Source: Caprimulgus europaeus
Lineage: Eukaryota; Chordata; Aves; Caprimulgiformes; Caprimulgidae
DNA: 64,000 nucleotides
Assembly: GCA_907165065.1 (NCBI GenBank)
Contig: OU015540.1
Location: 5,936,001-6,000,000 of the forward strand
Reading direction: 5' to 3'
Under the pieces are notes generated by a model. It was not told the origin of the DNA. It did no database searches and saw nothing but the letters and a program-made list of their open reading frames with translations. The translations under genes were made by a program, and so were the position numbers. Shown piece by piece: positions 23,701 through 34,805 of this stretch (position 1 is its first letter; the number at the start of each line of letters is the position of its first letter).

Positions 23701-26500
23701 CTTTCAGCCCAGTTTTTTTTTTTGCAGCTTTTCAACAAATCCAGAATACATTTGAGCAATCAGCACAATGCTTAGTGAGAAAATCGTATGCTACATTTCC
23801 GCTTGGCATGATTTTGAAATGGTTAAGCTGTTAAGCCCTGAAAAGGAAGCTTTAAGAATACAGTGGAAAAAAAAGATAAGCCAAAAACAAAAATAAAAAT
23901 AAATCAACAGTGGCAAAATTAGAGCATGACATAAAGGAATCGTTTGGATGGATCCCTTTTCCCAGAGGAACGGTGCACGCTGGTGCTGCTTTCCAATGTC
24001 AGGATCTCTGCAGTTGTGTAGCTCTTGGACTTGTGTTATGATAGCAGGGAAAATAACAAATTGAAAGTCAATGCTAGCACACAAGAGAAGGAGAAAGTTT
24101 TCCTAAGCTGGGATCAAATCTCTTACAAGCTTCTCTAAACCACAGCCACACTGCCTCAGAGGTCCCCTCTGCCCATCTCACTCTTCCCCAGCAATAGTCC
24201 AAGGTGGGTCAAGGCCATGGCAGGTACCCTAGAAATGCTAATGTATCCACATTTTTCTGATAAACCCTTCCAAAGAGAAGCAAATCCTGCCCAAGTCTGT
24301 GGCTCACCTTCATGCAACACAACCCCAGTGATGCTGGTCCCTCTGAGGATAGTCAGGTGTCTGCCGAGGGCGTTCAGGGGGACAGAGAAGACTTCACCTT
24401 CACCCCAACCAACTTGCTTTGCACATGGCAGTGACAGCTGTGCAGCCCCTATGTCCCCTGTGTCACTCAGTGAATTATGCATTGCTTTCCTGCTGTGCAA
24501 ACTGACCTGGTGACTTACTTATGCAGACAGTTACTGGGCTGAAGGACACAAACACAACTCCAGTCACAACCATTTTACATTGATTTTTGTCATAAAGTGT
24601 GATGCAATGCTGGATCAAAAGACCTCCCAGAATCCATACACATGACAATGTCTCATTACAACTGTGACACAAAGCATTAAGGTAATGACAGTGCCAATAG
24701 CATTCATATCTGCTACTTTTAGGTTCACCCAACCTGGTGCAGCTGAGAAAGACAACAGCCTCTTTTCCTCCCACTCCAGCCTCCCCTGGGTCGCTGTGAA
24801 GTGTTGGCTATTCAAAGAGTTGTTGCTAGAGAGCTCTCTTCTGGGAGAGCTTGGATCAGAGACATCAGGTTAGGTCACCTACAAAGGTAAAGGTCGGAAA
24901 AACCTTGTTCCCTAGCATGTCCACATCTGTGCACATCTCTGCCAAGGTCAAGCACGCTTCTGATAAGGGTTATCTCCTGTCCAGTTCTGTACACTGACCC
25001 AGCTTCAGCTGGGCATGTTAAAGATGATGAATAAACAGCCAGAGACAGCCTTTTCTTCTGTCCCCTAAAACTTCTCCAGCTCAGGTCCTCCCCTGCCTTT
25101 CTGAAATGCCAGAGGACCTTGTGTTGGGTCCACATAGCCACAGGATGAAATCCATGACCTGTATCCCCAAATATCTCTGCTCCCCCAGGGAGGCAGGGAC
25201 CCGAGCAGCCAACCCAACATCTACATCCATCCTGGGAGGTGTTCCAAGGCTTGCATAGACAATTGGCAAAAGTCCTGCTTCTCAGGGGGAACTGGACTGT
25301 GGATGCCCAGAGGTCCCTGGGGCCAGCGTTTCTGAGTCCCACCTTGTGATTTCCCCTCCTGGATTCACCCTCCTCCACAATCCTGAAATTGCAATTCCCC
25401 TGAAAAGCTCTCCATCACTGCAAGTGGAGAATCTCATCCCTGAAGCATTGACAAAACCCTGGGATTTAGTTTTATTGCAAAAGCAAAGCCTCCTCGGAGC
25501 ATGGCCCTTCCCTAATGACACGCAGCATCTCTGGAGCTGTCGATTACTCCTGAATCACAGCACGGTTACAAACAGGTCACAAGATGAGGTAGAGCACGAG
25601 GTGACCTGCAGAGGACTTGGGCTGAGAAAACAGCACGATAATTAATTATTTTATTGCAAGTCAAGGGGCAGCATTTCCACCGATAACATTCTCACAAGGG
25701 GAAGAATTTTACTCTGTGCTGGTGTTTATATTGCAAATTGCTTCCACGGCGCTGCCTCGAGGAGCCCTTGCTACTCATTGCTCTGGGAGGAAGGCATTTA
25801 GCCATCCCCAGCCTCTGCCAAGGAGCCAGGCTGGCAGGACACAGCCTGGCAGCCTCATCCCAGGGCATGATTTCTGCTTCAGGCAGGAGGAATATTTCCT
25901 CTGGATAAGGTGGGTAAGAGCACCTGCTAATGACTCTGCTCACGGCCAGGGATGTGCCCAGCCTTCACTGAACACCACTGCACATGGGCTCCAAGTTCCC
26001 TTTTGCTGTTTCAGCCTTCCTCCAACCCATTTCTAAGTGGGGTTCATGGGAGGCTGGAGCTGGACCTTTAGATGTCACACAGCTCACAGAATAATGCCTA
26101 AACAAGCACACACCTCTCTCTTCCCTCATCTCAAGTGCCATGCTATCAAGTGCCGAGTCTCTTTACAGAAATTACTGCGCAAGTGTCCCCACTGCAGCAC
26201 AGCAAAACAAATGAACACAGGGTGAGAATAAATCAGTATCTGTGGAGGAGGCCTCCTGCCCATGGGCACTTCAGGGAGAATATGAGTATTTCTCCACATT
26301 GGCAGCCTGGTGACTCTCAGTGCAATACGTGACTTCGTGACAAAAGATACAGAGAAGGTGCTGGAGGAAGAAGGGAAACTGTTTTTTCCCTTCCTTTTGA
26401 TTTACACATGCTTCTGCTGGCATTGGCTGGCTCCTGGACATGTATTTCTCCGTGGTCAGCTACTGCTGAGCATGATAATACAGAAGCACAGACCCATGCA
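17733..26500. other. Noncoding unique sequence
   Basis: No exon can be supported in this block. Open frames are under about 170 codons, mutually overlapping and without family signatures. It holds poly-T runs near 20372-20392 and 23709-23719. The stretch at about 20950-21330 is described separately. A homeodomain-type ATTAATTATT cluster lies at about 25630-25660. No SINE or tandem array was recognised here. Confidence 0.55.
20950..21330. promoter_or_regulatory. Candidate conserved noncoding element
   Basis: About 380 bp of repeat-free, AT-rich sequence with dense TTATT, TAAT and GCATA words and an ATCGAT palindrome at 20994-20999. Reading frames across it are hydrophobic by composition and start at arbitrary methionines. 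It resembles enhancer-type noncoding DNA, judged only by appearance. Confidence 0.25.
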
Positions 26501-26509
26501 TTCGCTGTC

Positions 26510-26590
26510 TGTGGGTTCCACTGTAGATCAGCAGCATGATGGCCTTTGAAGGTCCCTTCTAACCCAATACATTCCATGATTCCATGATGA
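26510..26590 (+). mobile_element. CR1 LINE 3' tail fragment
   Basis: The + strand carries ATGGCCTTTGAAGGTCCC and then TTCTAACCCAATACATTCC, ending with two ATTCCATG-type octamers. This is the sense-strand 3' terminus of avian CR1. Only about 80 bp are clearly recognisable and the 5' boundary is vague. The orientation is opposite to the copy near 9.6 kb. Confidence 0.88.
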
Positions 26591-28029
26591 GGAAAAGGCT
26601 TATTTGCATTGCTATCATTTGGTATTTGCAGCAGGATGCCAAGAGCACAGAACGGCCATGGAAAAAAGCGTCTGATTTAACCTTCACACCACACACCTTC
26701 CTGAGCACATTGCCCATCACAGACCTGGTGTCAAATCCTCCCTACCAGCCCTCCATGCCATCCCACAATGGAGAGACAATGAAAAGCACCTCTCAACTGC
26801 CCAGAGCACGTGGCCAGGGCAAGGTCACAGCACCCAGTACTGTCCCCAAGGTGGGAAGGTTCCTGTGACACTCCTCAATACACTACAGCCCAAAGCAGCC
26901 CTTTGGCTTCTCTCAAACATAGCAAGTGTTCAGTCCTCAGCTATGGAACTGGGAAACACCAAGAGAGCCTGGAAGACAAGCAGTTGCATTACCACATGTT
27001 CATCATCAGGAATGAGAGCACACAACTCAACACGAGTGTCCTCCATTGGCTTCAAGGGCACCAAGGCATTGAAATTCCCAGCTGATTCAGGGCTCTCATT
27101 TGCACTTTCATCACAGCCATGGCCAGGAGCTCTGTGAAGGCTTTCCTAGCAAACCCAGGAGTTCCTCTAGGACTGGCAGCATTTGTTTTCATCTGTGCAG
27201 CACTTTGTGGATGCTCCTGGAGCAGAGCATGGGACAGCAATGGAGCTATTTATGAATTAGAAGAATGGTTTACATATTTTAAACATGAAGATAAGATGAG
27301 AGTTTGCTCAGAATAAGGAGAATAAGGGCTTTTTTTTTTTTCTTCATTTTTTCCCTAAATTGCTTTCCTAATCTTTAGTACGTCTTGCCATGACGAACAA
27401 CCAGGTGATTCCATCATGTTACCTTAGATGTACCATGGCAGGCAGCTAATGCTCTTGGTCATAAATCATGTCTCTTTCAATCTCCATTATATAGGAAGAG
27501 CAAATTTATTATGATGCATGTGTCATTACACACCAATGCCTTTCCATTATCACACAACTAGATACCCCCAAGGCTCATAATTTGCAGTATAATAGTAATT
27601 TTTAAAGAACCATTGGTAATCAATAGCACTCAGCATCCCTGTCAGGATCATTTGCAAAACAAATAACAACACTGATCTCAAACAACTTTACAGGAGGGAT
27701 ATATAATCCCCATGAACTGCATTATATGATGGATAAGCGAGGAATTCTAGACTATGTATCATATATTTTCCTTGGATTAAATATCACTTCAATCAATGTT
27801 GCTACCAGCTGTACAATGCTGCCTGTGTTTGCACTAAGTAATGCTGAAGTATTGTCTTACAAATAGATATTAGTTACGTGCCGAGTACCAAAACCACATG
27901 GCAGCTCCGTGGGACGTGAGGAGGAGGGTGAGGCAGAGGGCAGAGAGGTGAATTGGCTGATGCAAAGCTGCATGGGGAGCACACAGCAGCCAGAAAAGTT
28001 GGGGCACAGCAGGCTGCTGAGGATCCCAC
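26591..28029. other. Noncoding sequence with AT-rich enhancer-like block
   Basis: No gene is supported. A T run lies at about 27330-27341. From about 27340 to 27860 the sequence is repeat-free and AT-rich, with many ATTA/TAAT, CATAAA and TTATTATGATGCAT words, the texture of conserved noncoding DNA. Confidence 0.5.
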
Positions 28030-28666
28030 TGTCCTGGTTGTGGTGGTTGCACCGGGTTAGCAGCCAAACACAGCCATTCGCTCACTCCCCACCCCTCCCC
28101 AGGGGATAGGGGAGAGAATTGAGGGCAAGGGTAAGGAGACTCATAGGTTGAGATAAGAACAATATAATAATGGAAATAAAATGATACTGATATTACAATA
28201 ATAATGACGATAATAGTAGTAAAATATGCAAATGAGTGATGCCCAGTGCCATTGCTCACCACCCGCTGACCAAGCCTGGCCCGTTCCCACATCATGATCC
28301 AGGAGGAGCGACAATCCTGAACTGAAACTGCAATCTCTGGAGAGCGAGAGCCCGAGGGAAAGCCAGAGAGAGACAAAAGAGAAGAGCCCCTCATTAAGAT
28401 ACTGGACACGACCTGATATGATGTGGAATAGCCCACTGGCATATCCAAATGCCAATTTAGCTTATTAATTCAAATATTCCTCACTCCCTTAAATCTTGCA
28501 CTTGTAGACTGACAAAACACAAAGTCCTTCACTTCCAGAGACAAAAATGCAAACATTGGTGTGTTCTCAGTGTTTCTCTCCTAACAAATCCCAGCTGAAA
28601 CCAAACCCCAGTGCTGTTCTAGCTGCTAAAAAGAAACCAGCTCTATCCCAGCTAAAAACCAGGACA
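28030..28666 (-). mobile_element. Solo LTR of an avian endogenous retrovirus
   Basis: The element runs on the minus strand. Its ends form a 10-bp perfect inverted repeat, TGTCCTGGTT at 28030-28039 and AACCAGGACA at 28657-28666. It is flanked by a 4-bp direct repeat, CCAC, at 28026-28029 and 28667-28670. The inner order matches the copy at 50595-51256: a GGTTGAGATAAGAACAAT segment, an AT-rich trinucleotide stretch, a GCTCACCAC...GCTGACCAA segment and a CTCTATCCCAGCT segment near the end. The trinucleotide part is degenerate here and the TATA region reads as a mutated TATCTTAAT on the minus strand. No gag, pol or env sequence adjoins it, so it is a recombined solitary LTR, clearly diverged. Confidence 0.85.
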
Positions 28667-31590
28667 CCACAGGGCACTGCTGGGCTGAGGGGTTGTAGCA
28701 GACACTTCCCACAGCCACAACCATTGCCCACAGTCAGGCAGCGCTCAGCCCCACGCTGCTCGCAGGGTCCAAGCCCTGGTGAGGTGATGCTCTCTGCCAG
28801 GGTGGGTTTGCTCAGCAGAGCTCTGCTGCCCTTGTCATCAGAACACCCAGCACAGCCCCCACACCAAAATCAAATCACCAGCAGAAGGAGGTGCTGTTTT
28901 CAGCCCCATGTCCACACAGAGCTTGGGTTTAACCAAGTTACCATCTATAACTCTCCAAGAGTACTAGGTTTTATAATTTAATAAGAGGTTCAGCCATCTG
29001 CCCCATTAGCTCACAGACAGACCTTAAGGACAAACAGAGGCTCGATTAACTTTTGCTTTTCCTTCAGCACGTACCACCAGAGGCTGTAATTGGGAAGGTA
29101 GCTTTGTCCCAACCACCCTTGCCCTGGCTGTGGTCAGTCTGTCTCAAGTCTGTCCATATCCCAGGCTGTGACAACCTTTAATGGAGCTTTTACATACAAA
29201 AATAAAGAGAGAAGCAGTTGACCTGGCAGGACCCTGTGCAACCAGTGCACAGAGAGGCACTCACAGGGACAGCACCGACCCCAGAGGCTGGTGCATCCCC
29301 ATGTGTACCTGGCTGTGCTGCAGCCCTCGAGACAACCCAGCTGGCATCCAGCCCAGGGCTCCAAAGTCAGATTAAAAACCAGCCACAATATCTGTGCTTC
29401 AGCAACCTCGCTGTTGGAGAGCCCAAGTTACCTGTTGCATGGCCAAGAGCTGGCCAGCACCTGCATCTCTCCCTAGAGATGGTTTTCCAAGGTATAAAAT
29501 CCACATTTAAATTTTCTACTCATGTTATTTTCCTCTTCGGAGCAATCCAGCAGAGCCGTATCTCACTGCTTGCAGCTGGAGACACCTTGAGTGAAATCTT
29601 CAGCTCCTACTGATGTGGAAAAATTCATGCATTTCTCTCCTCGTGTAAGGACAGGTCTGGTATTCACAGCACTTCCCAGTGATAAGCCCCAAATCGCTCA
29701 TCGCTAGAAACCCTGCACTTTGGTTAGGATGGACAGAGTTGGGATAAAAAATAAAAACCACTCCTAGACCCTAACTAAACACTTCAGCTGCTGGAGATTA
29801 CAGAATCCTATTTAGTGATATCAAAAAGAATTCTCTGTAGAGGAAACATCTACTTCAACCTGGCTATAGGAAGCCAGGAAAATTAAATATTTTGAGAGGA
29901 AGAAGAAATCCACAGAATTGTGCTTGTTTTGGTTCATTTTTCAAGATAAATGTGTTTTAGAAATGGAATTAACTGGGGCATCCTGCCACTTTTCCCTGCT
30001 CAGCAACACCTCAACTGGGCTGCGAGCTCCTGGGCTGCCCCAAGGAAAATGCCATTAAAGAAAATCCAGCTATTTTTAAAGGTAAAAGGACAAATTCTCC
30101 TCCCAGTTACACCAGTGACCTCATGATTCTCCACAAGGTTGGGTGGGCACAGCTCTGATTTGGGGCTATTTTGAGCATTCTCCAGAGTCACTGGACACCC
30201 AGCAGGCAGAAAGCACAGAGGAGCAGGACGAGAACCTCACCTCCCAGTAGTCAGACCCAATCTGTTAATACACCCGTCATTTTCACCAACTAGAGGGTAA
30301 AATGAATTCCCTGTTTAACTAAAACACTTTAATCAAAACCCCTCAGCCAGCCTGGGGCCAGAGTGGGGCACAGCCACTCTCCCCCGCACACCCATGGACC
30401 CAAGCAGGGCTGGTGTCCCCGCTGCTGTCCCCACTGACCCACCACAGCTGCTCACTCATTACCCACATCCACGTAGTACAAGCTCATTCAGGGCTCTTCT
30501 ACAGATTAAATGTTTCAGTGGTTTACATTACTCTCCTTTTTAATTTAAATGAGATGGAACTGCTATAAATTGACTTTGGTTGACTTGACCTCCCCACCAC
30601 TGCTTTTTGGTTTGTTTTTTTTATTATTTTTTATTTTCCACCTGATTTTCATCAGGCTGTCATCCAGCATGATCTCAGAGCTTCAGAAGCACAATCCACA
30701 CTGATAAATGGATGGAGACCTCTAGGAAAGCTCAGACGCTGCACAGTCAGGAGGAAGCACTTCTCACTCTCTCTTGAGCAAGCATCTGGGCTATGGCATG
30801 GCTGAAGGGATATCATGTACCAAAAGGGATGCAGAACCTGGACTTTCCCACCTAGATTTGCCTGGCTGGGATAAGCACTGCCTGCCTTGCCACCCAACCC
30901 AACCTGTCTGCATCACCCCCAAGGCAGCAGATGCATTTTAGCTGCTGGTGATACCAGTAAAAGCAAGACCCAGGACAAGCTCTGGAAGATAAAACAGGAC
31001 CAACACATAATTCTCTGATGATGTGCTCAGAACCGAAGCAAAACCTCCAAGAGCATCATGCAAGGAAGAGTTTCCCAGCACACATAGTTCAGGGGAGATC
31101 CTACTGCAACAGTTGGGCTTCCATCCCACTGCCATGCTCAGCTCCTGAGTGTCCCAGGAGGCTGCACACATGCACTACCTTCATTAGCAAACTTGATGGA
31201 CAATGAATGATCAAAGCAACCAGCAATTCTACCCAAATTTCCCTCCACATTCTCACTCTGGAAGCCAGGGGATCCAACACCACTGCCCTTGGTGCAAGGG
31301 GAGAGAGGATACATCTGTGGCAGCAAGGGAAGATCTTTCCCTTGGATTGCAGAATCTTAAAGATGGAAAACGCTTACAGCTGTGTACGCATCCATATGCA
31401 TAAGAGAACAGGCCCTGATCCAGCACACGCTTACGTCAATCTGCCGTCACCAAGATCTAGGAGAACATTTAAAATTAAGCAAAAACTGCCTGGCGTTGCA
31501 AAACTAAGGACAAAGGAAGGAAGGAAGTTTTGTGGTTCGAGCAGAAGCAGGTGTCAGGGGACCTGGTCCCAGCACAGGCTCTAGCACCAA
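28667..31590. other. Noncoding unique sequence
   Basis: No gene, tandem repeat or recognisable transposon beyond short A/T runs near 30608-30640. Open frames are short and overlap on both strands. Around 29620-29960 the sequence is AT-rich and unremarkable. Confidence 0.5.
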
Positions 31591-31596
31591 CACCCC

Positions 31597-31642
31597 GGGT
31601 AACCCTGAGCACATCACTTCACCTCCAGGTTTACTCACTGAA
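31597..31642 (+). mobile_element. Probable MIR-type SINE fragment
   Basis: The run GGTAACCCTGAGCACATCAC followed by TTCACCTCCAGG matches the conserved part of MIR (tRNA-derived CORE-SINE), where a GTGACCTTGGGCAAG-type segment precedes TCACTTAACCTC. Only about 45 bp align by eye, so this is a decayed relic. Confidence 0.45.
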
Positions 31643-34200
31643 CAGAGCTGCCAGCTCTCCAGGCATGATTCCCCTTAACACTATAACAGGTTCTCAGATG
31701 GTCACAGAAAATCTGACCAGCTTGGGAGGCTATTTCCCGTCCAGTCCCCATGGCCATGCTGTTTTCAGAAGAGCAGGTCACCTGTAACTCAGCAGCTCCA
31801 AGGAACCCCACAAGCCCTGTCTCCGAGGAGTTGCTTATAGTCTATAAACCACAAAAGAAAGTCAGGATTTGCAACAATACTTCAGATTTTGCCTGCTGAA
31901 ATAAAGACAACAACACTTCAAAATAAATGGGGGACAAGCAAGTTCAGTAAGTGAAACACACTTTTTTCCCAGCCTAATTAAAATCACATGTATTACTCTG
32001 TTCACCATCAGAAGTAAGAGTTCCAGTGCAAAAGATGGAGCATTGTCCTAAGGGCTATACAACATGATGCTCATTTATGGCTGTTTTGTTAGTAAGATAA
32101 GGACTGGAAAAGAGAAAAAGAAAAAATATATCAGAACAGGAACTAGTAATTGTTAATTGAGAGGAAAAAGCCACACAGAAAGTTTGGGGTTTTTTCTTGT
32201 AGCCAATGCGGCATTCAGAGAACCTACAACTGATTTCACAATGGGAAAGGATTTTAATACAGAAGAGAACTTTTCTGCAAAACCATTAGTGAAGCTAAAG
32301 ATTAGCAAACTGACTCAGTAAATAAAATGACAAACTTCAATGGGGTGCCAGTGTTCACTTTGGGAGCATTTCTTGGGGAGCTTTAAGAATTGCATCCCAC
32401 ATTTATTTCTCCTTCTTTCTTTAAAGACAAAGCAATTACACAAACTCCACAACCTGATTTCTGCTCCTTTGTGAACTGGGACAGCTGTTGAAACGTGCTG
32501 ATTTATTGAAGTTTTCCTTTTACTCCTCTGTGGTTGATGTTCTCCAGAAGCAGTTGCATTATTCTTGTGCCCACACTTCAGCATTTCCCTAGACAAGGTA
32601 AATAGGAGCCAGACCAAGTGAGCAACACACATGGGCTCAGCGGGGTGTCCATCCCCATCCAGCCTGTTTGCACCCCATGGTTTCAGTCCTACCTGGCTGC
32701 ACAGGAGAGCTGGGCAGATGCACAGCTCAGTCCCATGCCCACCTCAGTGTCCTGCTCCATGCTGCAGTTTGCAAAGAGCCTTTTCCTCCCACAGACCAGG
32801 TCACTGGAGCCTTTAGGGACAGAGACTCAGAGAGCATAAAAGTTCAATGGTGCCATAAAACACAAGAGATAGGCTTGAACTCCTGAATTTTAAACAGAAA
32901 GCCACTTCCAGTAGCTCTCCATGCCCACGGGCCACGCTCCAGACCTTGCAATTCACTGCTCAGTGCTGCCTTCCCCAGAGAAGACATCTGGAAGTGCCAT
33001 TGCTGCAGTACCTCCTTCCAACCCCGGGAGTTAACCAGCTCAGTGACACCAGCAGTGACACCCCTTATCCTGTCAGCCCTGATGGATGCCCTGTCTGTCA
33101 CCCTCCCTACATCTGCCTGCAGTGTTTGTACCTGCTGCACCCTGAGCAGGGGCAGAACCAGCACGAGGGTTATGGGTTTTGTTTCCAAGCCACATCCTGG
33201 GGCAGAGATAAAGCAGAAGCAGGTATTTTTTATACCCCAAATCTGATGTTCAATATCTTTCTTTTTTTATCATTGCCTTTTTTGCATTGCTTTAACAACT
33301 TTACTCTTTTGCTATGACATCTCAGAAGGTTGGGTAGGAAATGCCCCTTTCAGTGCTGCTCCACACACCCCCCTGCTTTTACTCAAGCGGGGTCAGGTAA
33401 AGAACTTCTCTGCACAGTAATGAAAACAAACTACTCAAACTCCTCAACTGTCCCAGGCTTTTTCCTTGTGATCAGACTGACCAACTGCTCAGCCTGGAGA
33501 GGGAAGAGTTAATTAATAATGTCACAAGATGAGCACTTGGGCCATGCAATTACCATCTCCTGCTAGAATACCTCGGTGAACCAGCAGCATTAACGGAACC
33601 AGCACTGAGCTGGAGTCAAGACATTTCTCCTTTGACAATGCTCTATTGCAACAACTTTATTTTGATGCTATGGGATGATTAATGCTTACAGCTGCTGTCA
33701 TCTCCTTTGATAGATTTTTGGGACTGTGGAGTGACATTTGCTCAATGCACCGTTCTTGAAAAGCTGCACTCCTCGTAGCGGAGAGGAGAGAGATGCTTCA
33801 TGCACACGGCCATCGGCACCCAGGCTCTGCAAGCTGCGGGTGGCCAGGAGAGTTGCTTTGAGGAATATGGGGATGGTTATGGAAAGCCTTGCCTGGTAAA
33901 GGCTGCGTGGCAAGAGGAAGGTGTGTTAAACAGCCAGCGTTGTAAGAAATAGCGAGAGTCTGTCTTATTCAGTGGAAAGAGAAGAGACTCTCAGTTACAA
34001 ATATCACAGCCAAGAGCTGTAGCAGACTGTGCTGTTTTGCCACAAACACACTGGAGGATCACATCCTGAGCTGAGACTCTCCAGGGCTGAGTTTCAGCCA
34101 TACCAAGCTCTCACAGCTGCTCTTGAAGCAAAAAAGAATCCAAACTCAGATCAATCAATCAGTAAAACAAGACACAGACAAATGTCTTAACCATAGCATT
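31643..34200. other. Noncoding unique sequence
   Basis: No gene is supported. The block includes the motif-rich stretch at 33500-33740 listed separately. Reading frames of 70-120 codons at about 32846-33317 occur on both strands and lack family features. Confidence 0.5.
33500..33740. promoter_or_regulatory. Candidate conserved noncoding element with SOX/TCF-like motifs
   Basis: A repeat-free block begins with TTAATTAATAA at 33509-33519. It holds two facing SOX-like half-sites, ACAATG at 33635-33640 and CTATTG at 33643-33648, a homeodomain-type GATTAATG and a TCF/LEF core CTTTGAT at 33705-33711. This density in 240 bp is suggestive of an enhancer. Motif matches alone are weak evidence. Confidence 0.27.
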
Positions 34201-34230
34201 CACTAGTTAAAAAAAAAAGAGACAAATAAA

Positions 34231-34250
34231 CAACAACAACAACAAAAAAA
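34231..34250. repeat. Short (AAC)n repeat and A run
   Basis: Four AAC units followed by an A run, directly left of the MIR-like tail. Confidence 0.7.
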
Positions 34251-34265
34251 ATCTTGAAAACCTTA

Positions 34266-34400
34266 ATCTTAACCTCTGTGCCTCCAAGTTCCCATCCACC
34301 TGTAACATGAGGACAAGAATCAGCTACCTCACCCGGCTGTTGCGAGGTTTTCCTAATCAATCAGCTCATTAATTCATGCAAAGCATTAGACAGATAGCAG
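34266..34400 (+). mobile_element. MIR-type SINE 3' half
   Basis: The + strand follows MIR in order: CTTAACCTCTGTGCCTCC, a CCACCTGTAACATGAGGA segment (the MIR CATCTGTAAAATGGGGA part), then CTACCTCACCCGGCTGTTGC, GAGG and an ATTAATTCATGCAAAGCATT ending that matches the MIR AATACATGTAAAGCGCTT terminus. The 5' tRNA-related part is absent or too decayed to see. This good preservation is notable because bird genomes retain few recognisable MIR copies. Confidence 0.75.
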
Positions 34401-34684
34401 ATGGATGGCTTGACACAATAGTACAGTATTTCTACAGAGAAATATTTCTCCTTAATTCTCTGCCAGAAGCTGCCTGCCCGCTCCCATCTCACCAGCACAG
34501 AGGGGTCCAGGCTCACGCAGGGACACCCATGAGGTCCGGAGCAGCGGGGTCTCCCCTAGACCCCAACAGCACCTGGGGCCACGTGGGATTCCCTGGCTGG
34601 AGACACCCCTTTTCACAAGGCTTCTTACAGATTTGATTTCCATCTCGTCATATTTAAAAGCTGTCTCGGGAGCGTAATGATTTT

Positions 34685-34805
34685 AAATTCACTCACCGCC
34701 GCAGTCAATCAATGGAGCGGCGGCTGCCGGTGCCTCGCGAGCGGGCGGTGATGAATGGGGCTTTCGAGGCGGCACCGCTCACCTCCGAGCGAGAGGAGAG
34801 CGTGG
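34685..34805. promoter_or_regulatory. Small isolated CpG-dense patch
   Basis: About 120 bp with many CpG dinucleotides (CCGCCGC, GCGGCGG, CTCGCGAGCGGGCGG, TTCGAGGCGGC) inside otherwise CpG-poor sequence. CCGCCGC at about 34697-34703 and GCGGCGG at about 34718-34724 could pair as a 7-bp stem. A minus-strand splice donor, CGGCG|GTGAGT, ends a possible exon at 34697. It may be an alternative first exon and promoter of a leftward gene, or an unmethylated enhancer. Confidence 0.4.
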
